Shown here: one piece after another, positions 34,378 through 43,506 of the stretch | Position numbering within the stretch: the first letter of the stretch is position 1 | Layout of the letters: each line of letters starts with the position of its first letter | NCBI RefSeq assembly: GCF_034932185.1 | Contig: NZ_JAYGHW010000007.1 | Location: 1-64,000, forward strand | Origin: Spirulina sp034932185 | GTDB taxonomy: Bacteria > Cyanobacteriota > Cyanobacteriia > Cyanobacteriales > Spirulinaceae | Direction of reading: 5' to 3' | DNA: 64,000 nucleotides | Position numbers and translations under genes: made by a program | Notes under the pieces: model-generated | The model's input: the letters and a program-made list of their open reading frames with translations, nothing else | The model's database searches: none | What the model was told of the DNA's origin: nothing

Positions 34378-35940
34378 ATGCCCTTCTTTTCCTCCCTAGA
34401 ATTAACGCAGATGACTGCAATTAAAAATAATTCTCAACAAGACTCAACTAAAACCTACGATGCGATCGTCATTGGCTCCGGCATTGGCGGCCTCGTCACC
34501 GCCACCCAACTAGCGGCCAAAGGACTCCAGGTTTTGGTGCTAGAACGCTACCTGATCCCAGGGGGGAGCGCGGGATATTTTGAGCGGGAGGGCTACCGCT
34601 TCGATGTGGGGGCCTCGATGATTTTTGGTTTTGGTAGCGAGGGGACAACGAATTTACTCACCCGCGCCCTGGCCGCTGTGGGCCAAAAAATCGAAACCAT
34701 CCCCGACGCTTCCCAAATCCATTACCACCTCCCCAAGGGTTTGGATCTGAAAGTCCATCGGGACTATGAGCAGTTTTTAACGGCATTGGGCGATCGCTTC
34801 CCCGCTGAACGGGAGGGCATCCGTAAATTCTACGATGAATGTTGGGCGGTGTTTAATTGCCTCAATGTGATGGAGTTGCTTTCCCTCGAAGAATTGGGCT
34901 ATCTGTTCCGGGTGTTTTTTCAACATCCCCTCGCCTGTTTGGGGTTGGTGAAATATCTGCCCCAAAATGCGGGGGATATTGCCCGCCGCTACATTCGTGA
35001 TCCGGAACTGTTGAAATTCATTGATATGGAATGTTATTGCTGGTCGGTGGTGCCAGCGGATCAGACTCCGATGATTAATGCGGGGATGGTGTTTAGCGAT
35101 CGCCATTATGGGGGCATTAACTACCCCAAGGGGGGTGTAGGCCAGATCGCCGCCAAATTAGTGGCCGGTTTAGAGCAGGCGGGGGGCGAAATTCGCTATA
35201 AGGCTAGGGTGACAGACATCGTTATGGAACAGGGCAAAGCAGTAGGGGTAAAGCTGGCCAATGGTGAAACCCTGAAGGCGCGGCGGATCATTTCCAATGC
35301 CACCCGCTGGGATACCTTCGAGAAACTCTTGCCCCCAGAAAATCTCCCCAACAGCGAACGCCGTTGGCAAGGGCGTTATCAAAAATCCCCCAGTTTCCTC
35401 AGTCTCCATCTGGGGGTTAAGGCGGATCTCTTGCCGCCGGGAACAGAATGCCATCATATTTTGTTGGAGGATTGGAGCCAAATGGAAGCAGCGGAGGGGA
35501 CGATTTTTGTGTCCATTCCGACGCTTTTAGATCCCACCCTTGCCCCCCCCGGCCACCACATCATCCACACATTTACCCCCAGTTGGATCAGTGATTGGGA
35601 AGGGTTGAGCGCGAAAGATTATGCTGCGAAAAAAGAAGAGGCGGGCGATCGCCTCATCAGTCGCTTAGAAACTCTCTTTCCGGGCCTTGAAGCCGCCATT
35701 GATTATCAAGAAATCGGCACAGCCCGCACCCATCGCCGTTTCCTAGGCCGCGATGATGGCACTTACGGCCCCATCCCCCGCCGCAAACTGTTGGGATTAT
35801 TGGGGATGCCCTTTAATCGCACCGCCATTCCGGGCCTCTATTGTGTGGGGGATAGCACTTTTCCCGGCCAGGGGTTAAATGCGGTGGCGTTTTCGGGGTT
35901 TGCCTGCGCCCATCGGGTGGGGGTGGATTTGGGGGTTTAG
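34378..35940 (+). CDS. crtH: Carotenoid (prolycopene) isomerase CrtISO/CrtH
   Basis: 520 residues from ATG 34378; ATG 34411 would give a start closer to relatives. FAD-binding fold YDAIVIGSGIGGLVTATQLAAKG, then LERYLIPGGSAGYFEREGYRFDVGASMIFGFG, DMECYCWSVVP, FSDRHYGGINYPKGGVGQ, and the C-terminal FAD motif GLYCVGDSTFPGQGLNAVAFSG. These are the diagnostic blocks of CRTISO, which turns poly-cis-lycopene into all-trans-lycopene in thylakoid carotenoid synthesis. Monocistronic, with a long leader that holds a promoter and terminator. Confidence 0.95.
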   Translation: MPFFSSLELTQMTAIKNNSQQDSTKTYDAIVIGSGIGGLVTATQLAAKGLQVLVLERYLIPGGSAGYFEREGYRFDVGASMIFGFGSEGTTNLLTRALAAVGQKIETIPDASQIHYHLPKGLDLKVHRDYEQFLTALGDRFPAEREGIRKFYDECWAVFNCLNVMELLSLEELGYLFRVFFQHPLACLGLVKYLPQNAGDIARRYIRDPELLKFIDMECYCWSVVPADQTPMINAGMVFSDRHYGGINYPKGGVGQIAAKLVAGLEQAGGEIRYKARVTDIVMEQGKAVGVKLANGETLKARRIISNATRWDTFEKLLPPENLPNSERRWQGRYQKSPSFLSLHLGVKADLLPPGTECHHILLEDWSQMEAAEGTIFVSIPTLLDPTLAPPGHHIIHTFTPSWISDWEGLSAKDYAAKKEEAGDRLISRLETLFPGLEAAIDYQEIGTARTHRRFLGRDDGTYGPIPRRKLLGLLGMPFNRTAIPGLYCVGDSTFPGQGLNAVAFSGFACAHRVGVDLGV

Positions 35941-35974
35941 GGAATGGGGAATGGCAAGGGCGAAAAAAGAAAGA

Positions 35975-36114
35975 CCTCGTGCCATGGCAGAGCCATGGCA
36001 TGGGCTTGGGGCGGCTCTGCCGCCTTGTGGAGGCAGAAGCCCTCCGGGGGGCGTTACTTGGCAGAGCCAAGTAACGAGGGGCAAATTTGGGGGCGAAAAA
36101 TTTTTCGCCCCTAC
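35975..36114. repeat. Composite A+B dispersed repeat downstream of crtH
   Basis: A-type palindromes (CCTCGTGCCATGGCAGAGCC, GGCGGCTCTGCCGCC, TTACTTGGCAGAGCCAAGTAA) occupy 35975-36080. A shortened B piece (GGGCGAAAAATTTTTCGCCC) follows at 36091-36114. It lies between the convergent crtH and pepA genes and could stop transcription from either side. Confidence 0.7.
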
Positions 36115-36124
36115 GGATATGCGA

Positions 36125-37594
36125 TTAACTTAAGACCCAATTCACCAAGGTACGGACGGGGTAGCCGGTCGCTCCGGCGTTGTTTACGCCGCTTTCTTTG
36201 TCTGCCCAGACGGGGCCGGCAATGTCGAGGTGCGCCCAGGGGGTTTTTTCCACAAATTGCTTGAGGAACAGGGCCGCCGTGATCGAGCCTCCGGCACGGG
36301 GGCCGGTGTTTTTCATGTCTGCAATGGGAGATTTTAAACCCTCAAAATATTGGTCTTCGAGGGGCATTTCCCAAAACTGCTCGCCTGCTTGTTCCGCTGC
36401 GGCTTTCAGTTGAACGGCAAGGTCGGGATCCGTTGACCAGAGGCCGCCAATTTGATCCCCTAGGGCGACAACACAGGCTCCGGTGAGGGTGGCCAGATCG
36501 ACAATCGCCTCCACTTCTAACTTTTCTGCAAATACCAACGCATCCGCGAGGGTGAGGCGGCCTTCCGCGTCGGTGTTGTTCACCTCAATGGTTTTGCCAT
36601 TGGAGGCGGTGAGGATATCCCCTGGCCGCATCGCTCGACCGCTGACCATGTTTTCCGTCGCGGCACTGATGAAATGCACTTCGACATCGGGCTTCAGTTG
36701 GGCGATCGCCTTCGCTGCCCCCAACGTTGCCCCCGCTCCCCCCATATCCATCTTCATGGTTTCAATGCCGCCGGCCACTTTCAAATTCAAACCGCCGGAA
36801 TCGAAGGTCAGACCCTTGCCAACGATCGCCACCTTACGCCGGGTTGTACCAGCGGGTTTATAGGTGAGGTGGATAAATTTCGGGGGCAGGTCAGAAGCCT
36901 TAGCTACCCCAAGGAATGATCCCATGCCCAAAGCTTCACAGTCTGCTTGCTCCAGGATTTCCAGTTCTAAACCGTATTCTTGGGCGAGGCTTTGGGCCGT
37001 TTCCGCCAAGGTGACAGCGGTGACGGCATTAGCGGGAGCCGCTACCAATTCACGGGCGAGGATCACCCCTTGGGCGATCGCCTCCCCAGTAGCAACCCCT
37101 GTCCCCACATCCCCCAAGCCCAACAGATCCACCGTTGCCAATAGAGTCGGCTGATCCTCCGGCTTGGATTTGAAGCGATGGTCAGCATGGAGGGCGAGAT
37201 GGAGGCCTTCCGTGAGCATTTGGGCCATTTGCGCCCCTGTGCCAATGGGGGGAATTTGAAGCGCCAGGGTTTTCAGCTTCTGCTGTTTAGCAATGCGGGC
37301 AATCAAGGCCGCCGTTGTTCGCAATGTATTGAGTCGGTAATCGGCTTCTTCCCCTAAGCCAACCAGGATAATTTTCCGCACGGGGCTATGGGTTCCCACA
37401 CGGGTAACGGCACTACTGCCCGCTTTGCCCGTAAATTCCATTTCGCTGATCAATTCAGCAATCGTGCCATCAAGACGGTCATTGAGGGCAGCGAAGTCCC
37501 CTGTGAGGGGGGTTGTCACCCCAGCGAAACAGGCGATCGCCAACCCTTCACCACACCAATCGAGCGGTGTTGTTGTCACTGTGTTAATGTCCAT
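36125..37594 (-). CDS. pepA: Cytosol leucyl aminopeptidase
   Basis: 489 residues, ATG 37594. The M17 peptidase C-terminal domain has VGKGLTFDSGGLNLK, MKMDMGGAG, and the signature NNTDAEGRLTLADAL, with the Asp/Glu/Lys residues that bind two metal ions. The N-terminal macro-like domain is present. It removes N-terminal residues in protein turnover; PepA of other bacteria also binds DNA, but nothing shows that here. Full length. Confidence 0.96.
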   Translation of the reverse strand: MDINTVTTTPLDWCGEGLAIACFAGVTTPLTGDFAALNDRLDGTIAELISEMEFTGKAGSSAVTRVGTHSPVRKIILVGLGEEADYRLNTLRTTAALIARIAKQQKLKTLALQIPPIGTGAQMAQMLTEGLHLALHADHRFKSKPEDQPTLLATVDLLGLGDVGTGVATGEAIAQGVILARELVAAPANAVTAVTLAETAQSLAQEYGLELEILEQADCEALGMGSFLGVAKASDLPPKFIHLTYKPAGTTRRKVAIVGKGLTFDSGGLNLKVAGGIETMKMDMGGAGATLGAAKAIAQLKPDVEVHFISAATENMVSGRAMRPGDILTASNGKTIEVNNTDAEGRLTLADALVFAEKLEVEAIVDLATLTGACVVALGDQIGGLWSTDPDLAVQLKAAAEQAGEQFWEMPLEDQYFEGLKSPIADMKNTGPRAGGSITAALFLKQFVEKTPWAHLDIAGPVWADKESGVNNAGATGYPVRTLVNWVLS

Positions 37595-37855
37595 TGTTGA
37601 GACTCTGCATGATTACGGTTCCCTATTGTGAAGCAAATGTTCAATTGGAGGCCCAGGCGATCGCCTTTTGCTCAGAATGGGGTGGAAATTTGGCCTTTAA
37701 AGTAGATTTGGATCAAAATATTAAATTTATTTAACATTTGGCAACCCTAATTTACAATACATTCTATCCATCGGGTTGTGATCCTGACCGTTTCTGAGCC
37801 GTCGCCCCTACAGCCCCTCCATAGTTGTATATCGGATTTCACTTAGGGCCGCGCT

Positions 37856-38890
37856 TTGGTAGACACCAATCCTTCCATCCCCAATTCTTCTCTTTCTGCT
37901 GTATCCCAGACTGAACTGACGGATCTTCAGATCAAGCTGAACCAACAGCAGGTCATTTCTCAACAGTTAGCGGCCCAACTGGCTCAGGTGCAAACAGAGC
38001 TAGCGACGCTACAAACCCAGTTTGAGCAACGCCTCGAAGCCGCGATTGAGGAATATAGCCTCAACTGTCAAGTACGTTGCGCTCAAAACGTCGCCCAGCA
38101 GGGGATGCAGTCGGTGGAAACCTTGCGCACGCTCTGGACGATGGAGCAGGCCCAAGTCCAGGATGATCACCATGGGGCGTTAAACAAAGAAAAAGAACTC
38201 AGCGAACTCAAATCCCGGATGATCCGCACCATTTCCCATGAGTATCGCACGCCCCTAACGGTGATTTCTCTTGCGGCGGAATCCCTCGCCCATCAATATT
38301 CTCGCCTCAACCATAAACAACGGCAGAACTGTTTTCAACAGATCTGCCGGGCAACACAACACATGAATAAGCTGATTAATGAGGTGTTGTGGGTGAGTCA
38401 GGCGGAAGCGGGGGAAATGGAGGCGATCGCCCAACCCGTGAATCTCATCCAGATTTGCCGCCAAAGCATTGATGAGTTGGCGATTCTCCATCCAGAGGAT
38501 GGGGTGCGCATCCACTTTCACCTCCAAGGGACGGAGATCGAGGCCAATCTTGATCCGATCCTGCTCCAGCAAATTTTCACCCATCTGCTCACCAATGCCC
38601 TCAAATACTCCGCCCCCGATCAAGCGGTGCAGTTCACCGCCACCCTCACCCCGGATCAGGGGGTGTTTACCGTTGCTGATCATGGCATTGGCATCCCGCC
38701 GGAGGATTGGCCCCATTTATTCGATTGCTTCCATCGGGCTGGCAATGTGGGGACGATTCCGGGGACGGGGTTGGGGTTGGCGATCGCCCGTAAATGTGTC
38801 GAACTCCTCGGCGGTGAGATTGAGTTTAAATCCAATCCGGGGGTGGGCAGTTGCTTCACCGTCACCCTCCCCCGTCGTTTATCTCCCTAG
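37856..38890 (+). CDS. Soluble sensor histidine kinase
   Basis: 344 residues from TTG 37856. The first 115 residues form a Gln-rich coiled coil (LQIKLNQQQVISQQLAAQLAQV) without transmembrane segments or a known sensor domain. The HisKA motif is IRTISHEYRTPLTV with phospho-acceptor H128. The ATPase lobe has HLLTNALKYS (N box), DHGIGIPPED (G1) and GTGLGLAIARK (G2). It should phosphorylate a separate response regulator; none adjoins. The 3' end overlaps the convergent malQ by 4 bp. Confidence 0.9.
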   Translation: MVDTNPSIPNSSLSAVSQTELTDLQIKLNQQQVISQQLAAQLAQVQTELATLQTQFEQRLEAAIEEYSLNCQVRCAQNVAQQGMQSVETLRTLWTMEQAQVQDDHHGALNKEKELSELKSRMIRTISHEYRTPLTVISLAAESLAHQYSRLNHKQRQNCFQQICRATQHMNKLINEVLWVSQAEAGEMEAIAQPVNLIQICRQSIDELAILHPEDGVRIHFHLQGTEIEANLDPILLQQIFTHLLTNALKYSAPDQAVQFTATLTPDQGVFTVADHGIGIPPEDWPHLFDCFHRAGNVGTIPGTGLGLAIARKCVELLGGEIEFKSNPGVGSCFTVTLPRRLSP

Positions 38891-40377
38891 CGGTTATAGC
38901 GTTGGGTCAGTTCCCGGAGGCGAGCGGCCAAATCCGCCGTTAACTGCTCACTGCTACGATACCGCCATCGCCAGTTCCCCCCATTAACACTGGGATCATT
39001 CATCCGCCCCCGGCTATCGAGATCCAGGAGATCCTGAAGGGTCAGAATCGCTTGATTGGCCACGGAAGCCAGGGCCATACCAATTAAACGCCAATTCACC
39101 CCTTCCAGCCGCTCAGGGCTGCGATAGCCGAGATAATGGGCGAGGTTGTGTCGCTCCGTTGGGGTGGCTTCTGCCCACCAGCCGAGGGCGGTGTTGTTGT
39201 CGTGGGTGCCGATGTAGACAACACAGTTGCGATTGTAGTTGTGGGGGAGGTAGGGATTTTGGGCATCCTCCCCAAAGGCAAATTGGAGGATTTTCATGCC
39301 GGGAAAATCAAAGCGATCGCGCAGGGCCTCCACTTCGGGGGTAATAATCCCTAAATCCTCCGCCATCACGGGCAAATGGCCCAAACGATGGCCCAAGGTT
39401 TGAAAGAATGCCTCCCCTGGGGCGGGAATCCATTCGCCATTGAGGGCGGTGGTCTCCTGGCCCGGCACTTGCCAATAGGCTTCAAAGCCTCGGAAATGGT
39501 CAATGCGCACGAGGTCAACATAAAGTAATGTGGCCCGGAAGCGATCGACCCACCAAGCAAAATCCGTTTGCTCCATTTTTTCCCAGTCATAGACGGGATT
39601 ACCCCACAGTTGCCCCGTCGCGCTGAAATAGTCCGGCGGCACACCGGCTCGGTAGATTGGGGCGAGGGTTTCGGGGTCAAGTTTGAAAATTTCTTGATTA
39701 GCCCATACGTCGGCGCTGTGTTCACAGACATAGATAGAAACATCACCGATGATTTGAATGCTGCGCTCATTGGCATAGGTGCGTAGACTGCGCCATTGCT
39801 CGAAAAATTGAAATTGCAGAAATTGATGGTAGGTGAGGCGTTCTGCCAATGCTTCCTGTTGGGCTGCTAGGGCCGCCGGTTCTCGTCGCGCTAACTCTGG
39901 CGGCCATTGATACCACATTAAACCGGGGTGCTGTTCATGGAGGGCGATAAACAGCACATAATCCTCTAGCCACCAAGCCTGTTTTTGGCAAAACTCTGCA
40001 AAGGTGGGGCTGGGGGAAAATTGTTGATAGGCTTGCTCTAGATAGCGGGTTTTGTGGGCGATCGCCCCCTCAAAATCGACCCGTTCGGGATCCACATCCC
40101 CCAAGGGTTCTAACTCTGCTGCGTTGAGTAAGCCCTCCTGAGCGAGGCGATCGAGACTGATCAGCAAAGGATTCCCCGCGAAGGCGCTGTAATTCATCGT
40201 GTAGGGGGAATGTTCGTAGCCGGTGGGGCCAAGGGGCAAGATCTGCCAAAGTTTTTGGCCGCTGGCAACGAGAAAATCAATAAAATCATAGGCGGCTTGG
40301 CCTAAGTCGCCAATGCCGTAGGGGCCAGGTAATGAGGTGGGGTGTAATAAAATGCCGCTAGCGCGAGGAAATGCCAT
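38887..40377 (-). CDS. malQ: 4-alpha-glucanotransferase (amylomaltase, GH77)
   Basis: 496 residues, ATG 40377. GH77 blocks: RASGILLHPTSLPGPYGIGDLG at the start, SALKYS-like SPYTMNYSAFAGNPLLISL, the catalytic Asp in DLVRIDHFRGFEAYW, catalytic acid in MAEDLGIITPEV, and GTHDNNTALGWW. It moves maltooligosaccharide chains during glycogen breakdown and use. Single gene. Confidence 0.96.
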   Translation of the reverse strand: MAFPRASGILLHPTSLPGPYGIGDLGQAAYDFIDFLVASGQKLWQILPLGPTGYEHSPYTMNYSAFAGNPLLISLDRLAQEGLLNAAELEPLGDVDPERVDFEGAIAHKTRYLEQAYQQFSPSPTFAEFCQKQAWWLEDYVLFIALHEQHPGLMWYQWPPELARREPAALAAQQEALAERLTYHQFLQFQFFEQWRSLRTYANERSIQIIGDVSIYVCEHSADVWANQEIFKLDPETLAPIYRAGVPPDYFSATGQLWGNPVYDWEKMEQTDFAWWVDRFRATLLYVDLVRIDHFRGFEAYWQVPGQETTALNGEWIPAPGEAFFQTLGHRLGHLPVMAEDLGIITPEVEALRDRFDFPGMKILQFAFGEDAQNPYLPHNYNRNCVVYIGTHDNNTALGWWAEATPTERHNLAHYLGYRSPERLEGVNWRLIGMALASVANQAILTLQDLLDLDSRGRMNDPSVNGGNWRWRYRSSEQLTADLAARLRELTQRYNR

Positions 40378-40555
40378 GAACCATCAATTCCTGAGTTGTT
40401 CTCTGCCCAATGTAGCGAAATCTGGGGCTGGTGTGTCTGGTTAAGTTTGCGTTCTGCATCGGTGGAGGGAAAGGCTGACAGCATTCATTGACAATCTTCA
40501 GGACTAGGGAGCGGATTGAAGTCTGCAATCCGAACGTTCACCGCGTTTTTAAAGA

Positions 40556-40921
40556 TTAGAAAACCGTGAGCATTTGCATTCCTTGTTGTAATCCGGCTAT
40601 GGCTTGCGGGGGCCAATTGCCTTCGGCCCGGCGGCCGGTGTTGAGGATGAGGCGGAGGCTATAGGCGGCGGCGGTGCCATCGGCTTCGAGCCAAAGGGTT
40701 TCGCTTTCGACGGTACAGTTAAGGTGTTCTTCGGGCATCAGTTCGGGGGCAATTTGGGCGATCGCCTCCCCCAATTGCATCAACAACCGCTGAAAATCGG
40801 CCCATTCTGCGGCGGTCAATTCAATAGCCCAATCTTCCCCCCCCACCAAAGCAGGGAAAGCACCGCCTTGGGGCTGCCACCCCAATCGCCACCCCTCCCC
40901 TTTTTTGAGTATCCGCTCCAC
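40556..40921 (-). CDS. DUF1818-type conserved cyanobacterial protein
   Basis: 121 residues from GTG 40921. The sequence (ERILKKGEGWRLGW, LVGGEDWAIELTAAEW, FQRLLMQL, LNCTVESETLWLEADG, YSLRLILNTGRRAEG) fits the small soluble DUF1818 family known only in cyanobacteria and plastid-bearing lineages. No catalytic pattern is visible. Divergent from gcvH with about 100 bp between starts. Confidence 0.8.
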   Translation of the reverse strand: MERILKKGEGWRLGWQPQGGAFPALVGGEDWAIELTAAEWADFQRLLMQLGEAIAQIAPELMPEEHLNCTVESETLWLEADGTAAAYSLRLILNTGRRAEGNWPPQAIAGLQQGMQMLTVF

Positions 40922-41023
40922 AATACTGAATTTTCTCCCTGGCTTTCGTTGAAAATCCCGATTTCATAGTACGGTTAATTGTCAGCAAACGCACGCCTAC
41001 GCAACGCTTGAGGTTTGGAGATT

Positions 41024-41419
41024 ATGGCTTTTGACTACCCGGAGGACTTGAAGTACCTCGACACCCATGAATATGTTCGCCTTGATGGGGAGATTGCCAC
41101 CATTGGCATTACGGCTTTTGCCATTGACCAATTGGGGGATATTGTTTTTCTAGAGTTGCCGGAAATTGGCGACGAGGTGGAAGCTGGGGAAGGGTTCGGT
41201 ACGATTGAATCGGTGAAGGCGGTGGAGGATTTGAAGGCTCCCCTGTCTGGTACGGTGATTGAGCGCAATGATGGCTTGATCGATGCCCCGGAGGCGATCG
41301 CTGAGGATCCCTATGGGGAAGGATGGCTGATTAAAATCCGCATTGAAGACCCTGATGCGGATTTTGATGACATTCTCACGGCTGCGGAGTATAAATCTCA
41401 GGTGGAAGGGGAGGAGTGA
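41024..41419 (+). CDS. gcvH: Glycine cleavage system H protein
   Basis: 131 residues from ATG 41024 (a TTG three codons earlier is less likely). The lipoyl domain has THEYVRLDG, the lipoylation lysine K65 in ESVKAVEDLKAP, and NDGLIDAPEAIAEDPYGEGWL. It carries the aminomethyl group between GcvP and GcvT in glycine decarboxylation, part of photorespiration in cyanobacteria. The stop codon TGA (41417-41419) lies inside the first unit of a tandem heptamer array, so repeat units supply the final GEE residues. Confidence 0.96.
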   Translation: MAFDYPEDLKYLDTHEYVRLDGEIATIGITAFAIDQLGDIVFLELPEIGDEVEAGEGFGTIESVKAVEDLKAPLSGTVIERNDGLIDAPEAIAEDPYGEGWLIKIRIEDPDADFDDILTAAEYKSQVEGEE

Positions 41420-41480
41420 GGAGTGAGGAGTGAGGAGTGAGGAGTGAGGAGTGAGGAGTGAGGAGTGAGGAGTGAGGAGT
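41411..41480. repeat. Tandem heptamer repeat (GAGGAGT x10)
   Basis: Ten exact copies of GAGGAGT starting within the last codons of gcvH and running into the intergenic gap, followed by a partial unit. Same STRR type as the array at 27354 but different sequence. Each unit in the transcript resembles a Shine-Dalgarno plus a GTG or TGA, so the array could attract ribosomes without a real gene. Confidence 0.95.
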
Positions 41481-41630
41481 GAGGGAGAAATCTCAGTTTC
41501 ACTCTATCCTCTCTTCTCTATAGCAGTTTTCACAAACTTGAGGTACAAAGATCCCCCTCAATCCCCCTTAAAAAGGGGGAAGTGGTGTTCTCATCCTTTC
41601 GCAATCCGCTCTATCCTCTTTTCTTCCCTT

Positions 41631-42446
41631 TTAGCCAAAGACGCGATGTTCTAGGGCGGGCATTTGGCGACGGACTTGGGCGAGGCAATCGGGGTTAATT
41701 TCGGCGATCGCCATTTCCTGATCCTGTCCCGCATCGGCCAAGATTGTCCCCCAGGGGTCGATGATCATGGCGTGGCCGTGGGTGTGGCGGAGTTGGTAAT
41801 GGTTCCCGGCTTGGGCGGGGGCAATGACGTAGCAGGTGTTTTCGATGGCGCGGGCTTGGAGGAGCACTTGCCAATGGTCTTTGCCGGTGTAGGCGGTGAA
41901 GGCGGCGGGGACGAAGAGGATTTCGGCTCCGGCTTTGGAGAGGTGGCGATAGAGTTCGGGGAAGCGCACGTCATAGCAGACGGAAAGCCCAAGGTTGCCG
42001 AGGGTTTCGGAGGGGTAAACGGGGGGCAATGCGGTTCCGGCCATAACGGTGCTGGATTCGCGGTAGGTGTTGCCGTCGGGGAGGTTGACATCGAAAAGAT
42101 GAACTTTATGGTAGCGGGCGAGTTCTTCGCCGTTGGGGGCGACGAGGAGGGCGGTGTTATAGACGCGATCGCCTTCTGGGGTGGGGACGGGGAAGCCGCC
42201 CCCCAGGAGGGTGATTTGATAGCGTTGGGCCATGGTGTGGAGGAATTGCTCGCTTTTTTCGGCGATCGCTTTGGCCTGGGCCATTTTATCGGCTTCTAAG
42301 CCCATATAGGAGAAGTTTTCGGGCAGACAGACCAGGGAGGCCCCGCGCCGCACGGCGAGTTCAATGCGCTCTTCTGCTTCGAGCAAGTTTTCCATTAAGT
42401 TGGGTTTGCTCGTCATCTGAAGGGCAGCGGCAAGGTAGGGCTTCAT
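41631..42446 (-). CDS. Nitrilase-superfamily carbon-nitrogen hydrolase (Nit-like)
   Basis: 271 residues from ATG 42446; a longer frame adds a poorly conserved leader. Catalytic triad: Glu in CLPENFSYMG, Lys in YHKVHLFDV, Cys in LSVCYDVRFPELYR. The Nit1/Nit2-like branch removes deaminated glutathione or alpha-keto-acid amides (omega-amidase), so metabolite repair is likely. Soluble and monocistronic. Confidence 0.92.
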   Translation of the reverse strand: MKPYLAAALQMTSKPNLMENLLEAEERIELAVRRGASLVCLPENFSYMGLEADKMAQAKAIAEKSEQFLHTMAQRYQITLLGGGFPVPTPEGDRVYNTALLVAPNGEELARYHKVHLFDVNLPDGNTYRESSTVMAGTALPPVYPSETLGNLGLSVCYDVRFPELYRHLSKAGAEILFVPAAFTAYTGKDHWQVLLQARAIENTCYVIAPAQAGNHYQLRHTHGHAMIIDPWGTILADAGQDQEMAIAEINPDCLAQVRRQMPALEHRVFG

Positions 42447-42730
42447 AAGAATCTGAATCATGAGGCGTGGTCTTAGATGGATCATAGCCTAAGTTGTCCT
42501 AGCTGCTGTTGCTGATTGTGGGGATTGATCGGGGTTGGGGCGATCGCCTCTGTTGCTAGTGCTGAGGGGGGAGTTTGGGGGGTTGATAACTGAAGAACTT
42601 TAAAAAATGTATAGTTTTGTATAGGAGGGTTGATCAATTTGTTGTCTACGGGAAGAACCTTCTACAATGGGCGGAGAAGATGTTTTCCGCATCCCACACC
42701 ACAATTTGCAAAATTTGATCGGTTAACTAT

Positions 42731-43429
42731 ATGTCAACACCTGCTAATGGACTCCGGGGCAGTCAAACCCAAGCCCAAACCCGTCTGTTGCTTTCTCTTT
42801 GGGATTTGCAAGGTTCAAATCAGGAGGTCAAACGTTCTGATCTCAATAAGTGGCTCTTGCGTTCTAAGGAAAAGGTAGGGGACTATCAAGACATTTTTAA
42901 GGATCTGCAAGAAGACGGTGCGATCCAAATCACTACAGATCGTTCTGTTAGCATTTCTTTAACTCCCAAAGGCTTAGAAATCCTCAAAGAAGGCTTGAAA
43001 AATCCAGAATTTCAATTTGACGGGCCAACAATGGGAGTTAAGCTACCCAATGCTCTGCTGAAATGGATGCGGTCTAACAAAGAATCTACGCCAGTCTCTC
43101 CACAGCCAACCGTTGAATCTGAACCGCCCAAAGTAGCCAAAATCAGCAAGATCAAAAACTACACAGAATTCAAAAATGTAGTCTTGGAAGTTCATGAAAC
43201 TTTAGACAAAGGTTTTAATTTACAAAACCTAGTGCCGATTTATCGCATTCGGCGTGAAATTGGAGATGCTGTAGATCGTTTAGAGTTTAATGAGTGGTTC
43301 ATTAAAATGCAAGAAGATGAAATTTTTCAACTCATGACTGGAGAAATGCCAGATATGACCCCAGATAAACGAGAAGATTCTTTAACTTTACCCGGTGGTG
43401 CATTTCGTTTTTACGCAAAACGGCTTTAA
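42731..43429 (+). CDS. Winged-helix-like protein, first gene of accessory operon
   Basis: 232 residues, ATG 42731. The first 80 residues look like a winged helix (TRLLLSLWDLQG, KRSDLNKWLLR, DIFKDLQEDGAIQI, SISLTPKGLEIL). A charged linker leads to a second helical module (YTEFKNVVLEVHETLD, LVPIYRIRREIGD, RLEFNEWFIKMQEDEIFQLM, MTPDKREDSL) that also resembles a winged helix. It may regulate the operon or tether the complex to DNA. Seventy-seven bp separate it from the ATPase gene. I cannot match it to a named family; role inferred from place. Confidence 0.75.
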   Translation: MSTPANGLRGSQTQAQTRLLLSLWDLQGSNQEVKRSDLNKWLLRSKEKVGDYQDIFKDLQEDGAIQITTDRSVSISLTPKGLEILKEGLKNPEFQFDGPTMGVKLPNALLKWMRSNKESTPVSPQPTVESEPPKVAKISKIKNYTEFKNVVLEVHETLDKGFNLQNLVPIYRIRREIGDAVDRLEFNEWFIKMQEDEIFQLMTGEMPDMTPDKREDSLTLPGGAFRFYAKRL

Positions 43430-43506
43430 TTGCGAACTCATCACTAATTTTGAACGGCTACAAGGATTGTATTAGTTGTCTCCATCCCTGATCAGGACTT
43501 TCTCTC

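Noticed and set aside
41664..42299. 211-residue frame opposite the nitrilase
   Set aside because: Gly/Val-rich shadow of an intact catalytic-triad enzyme.
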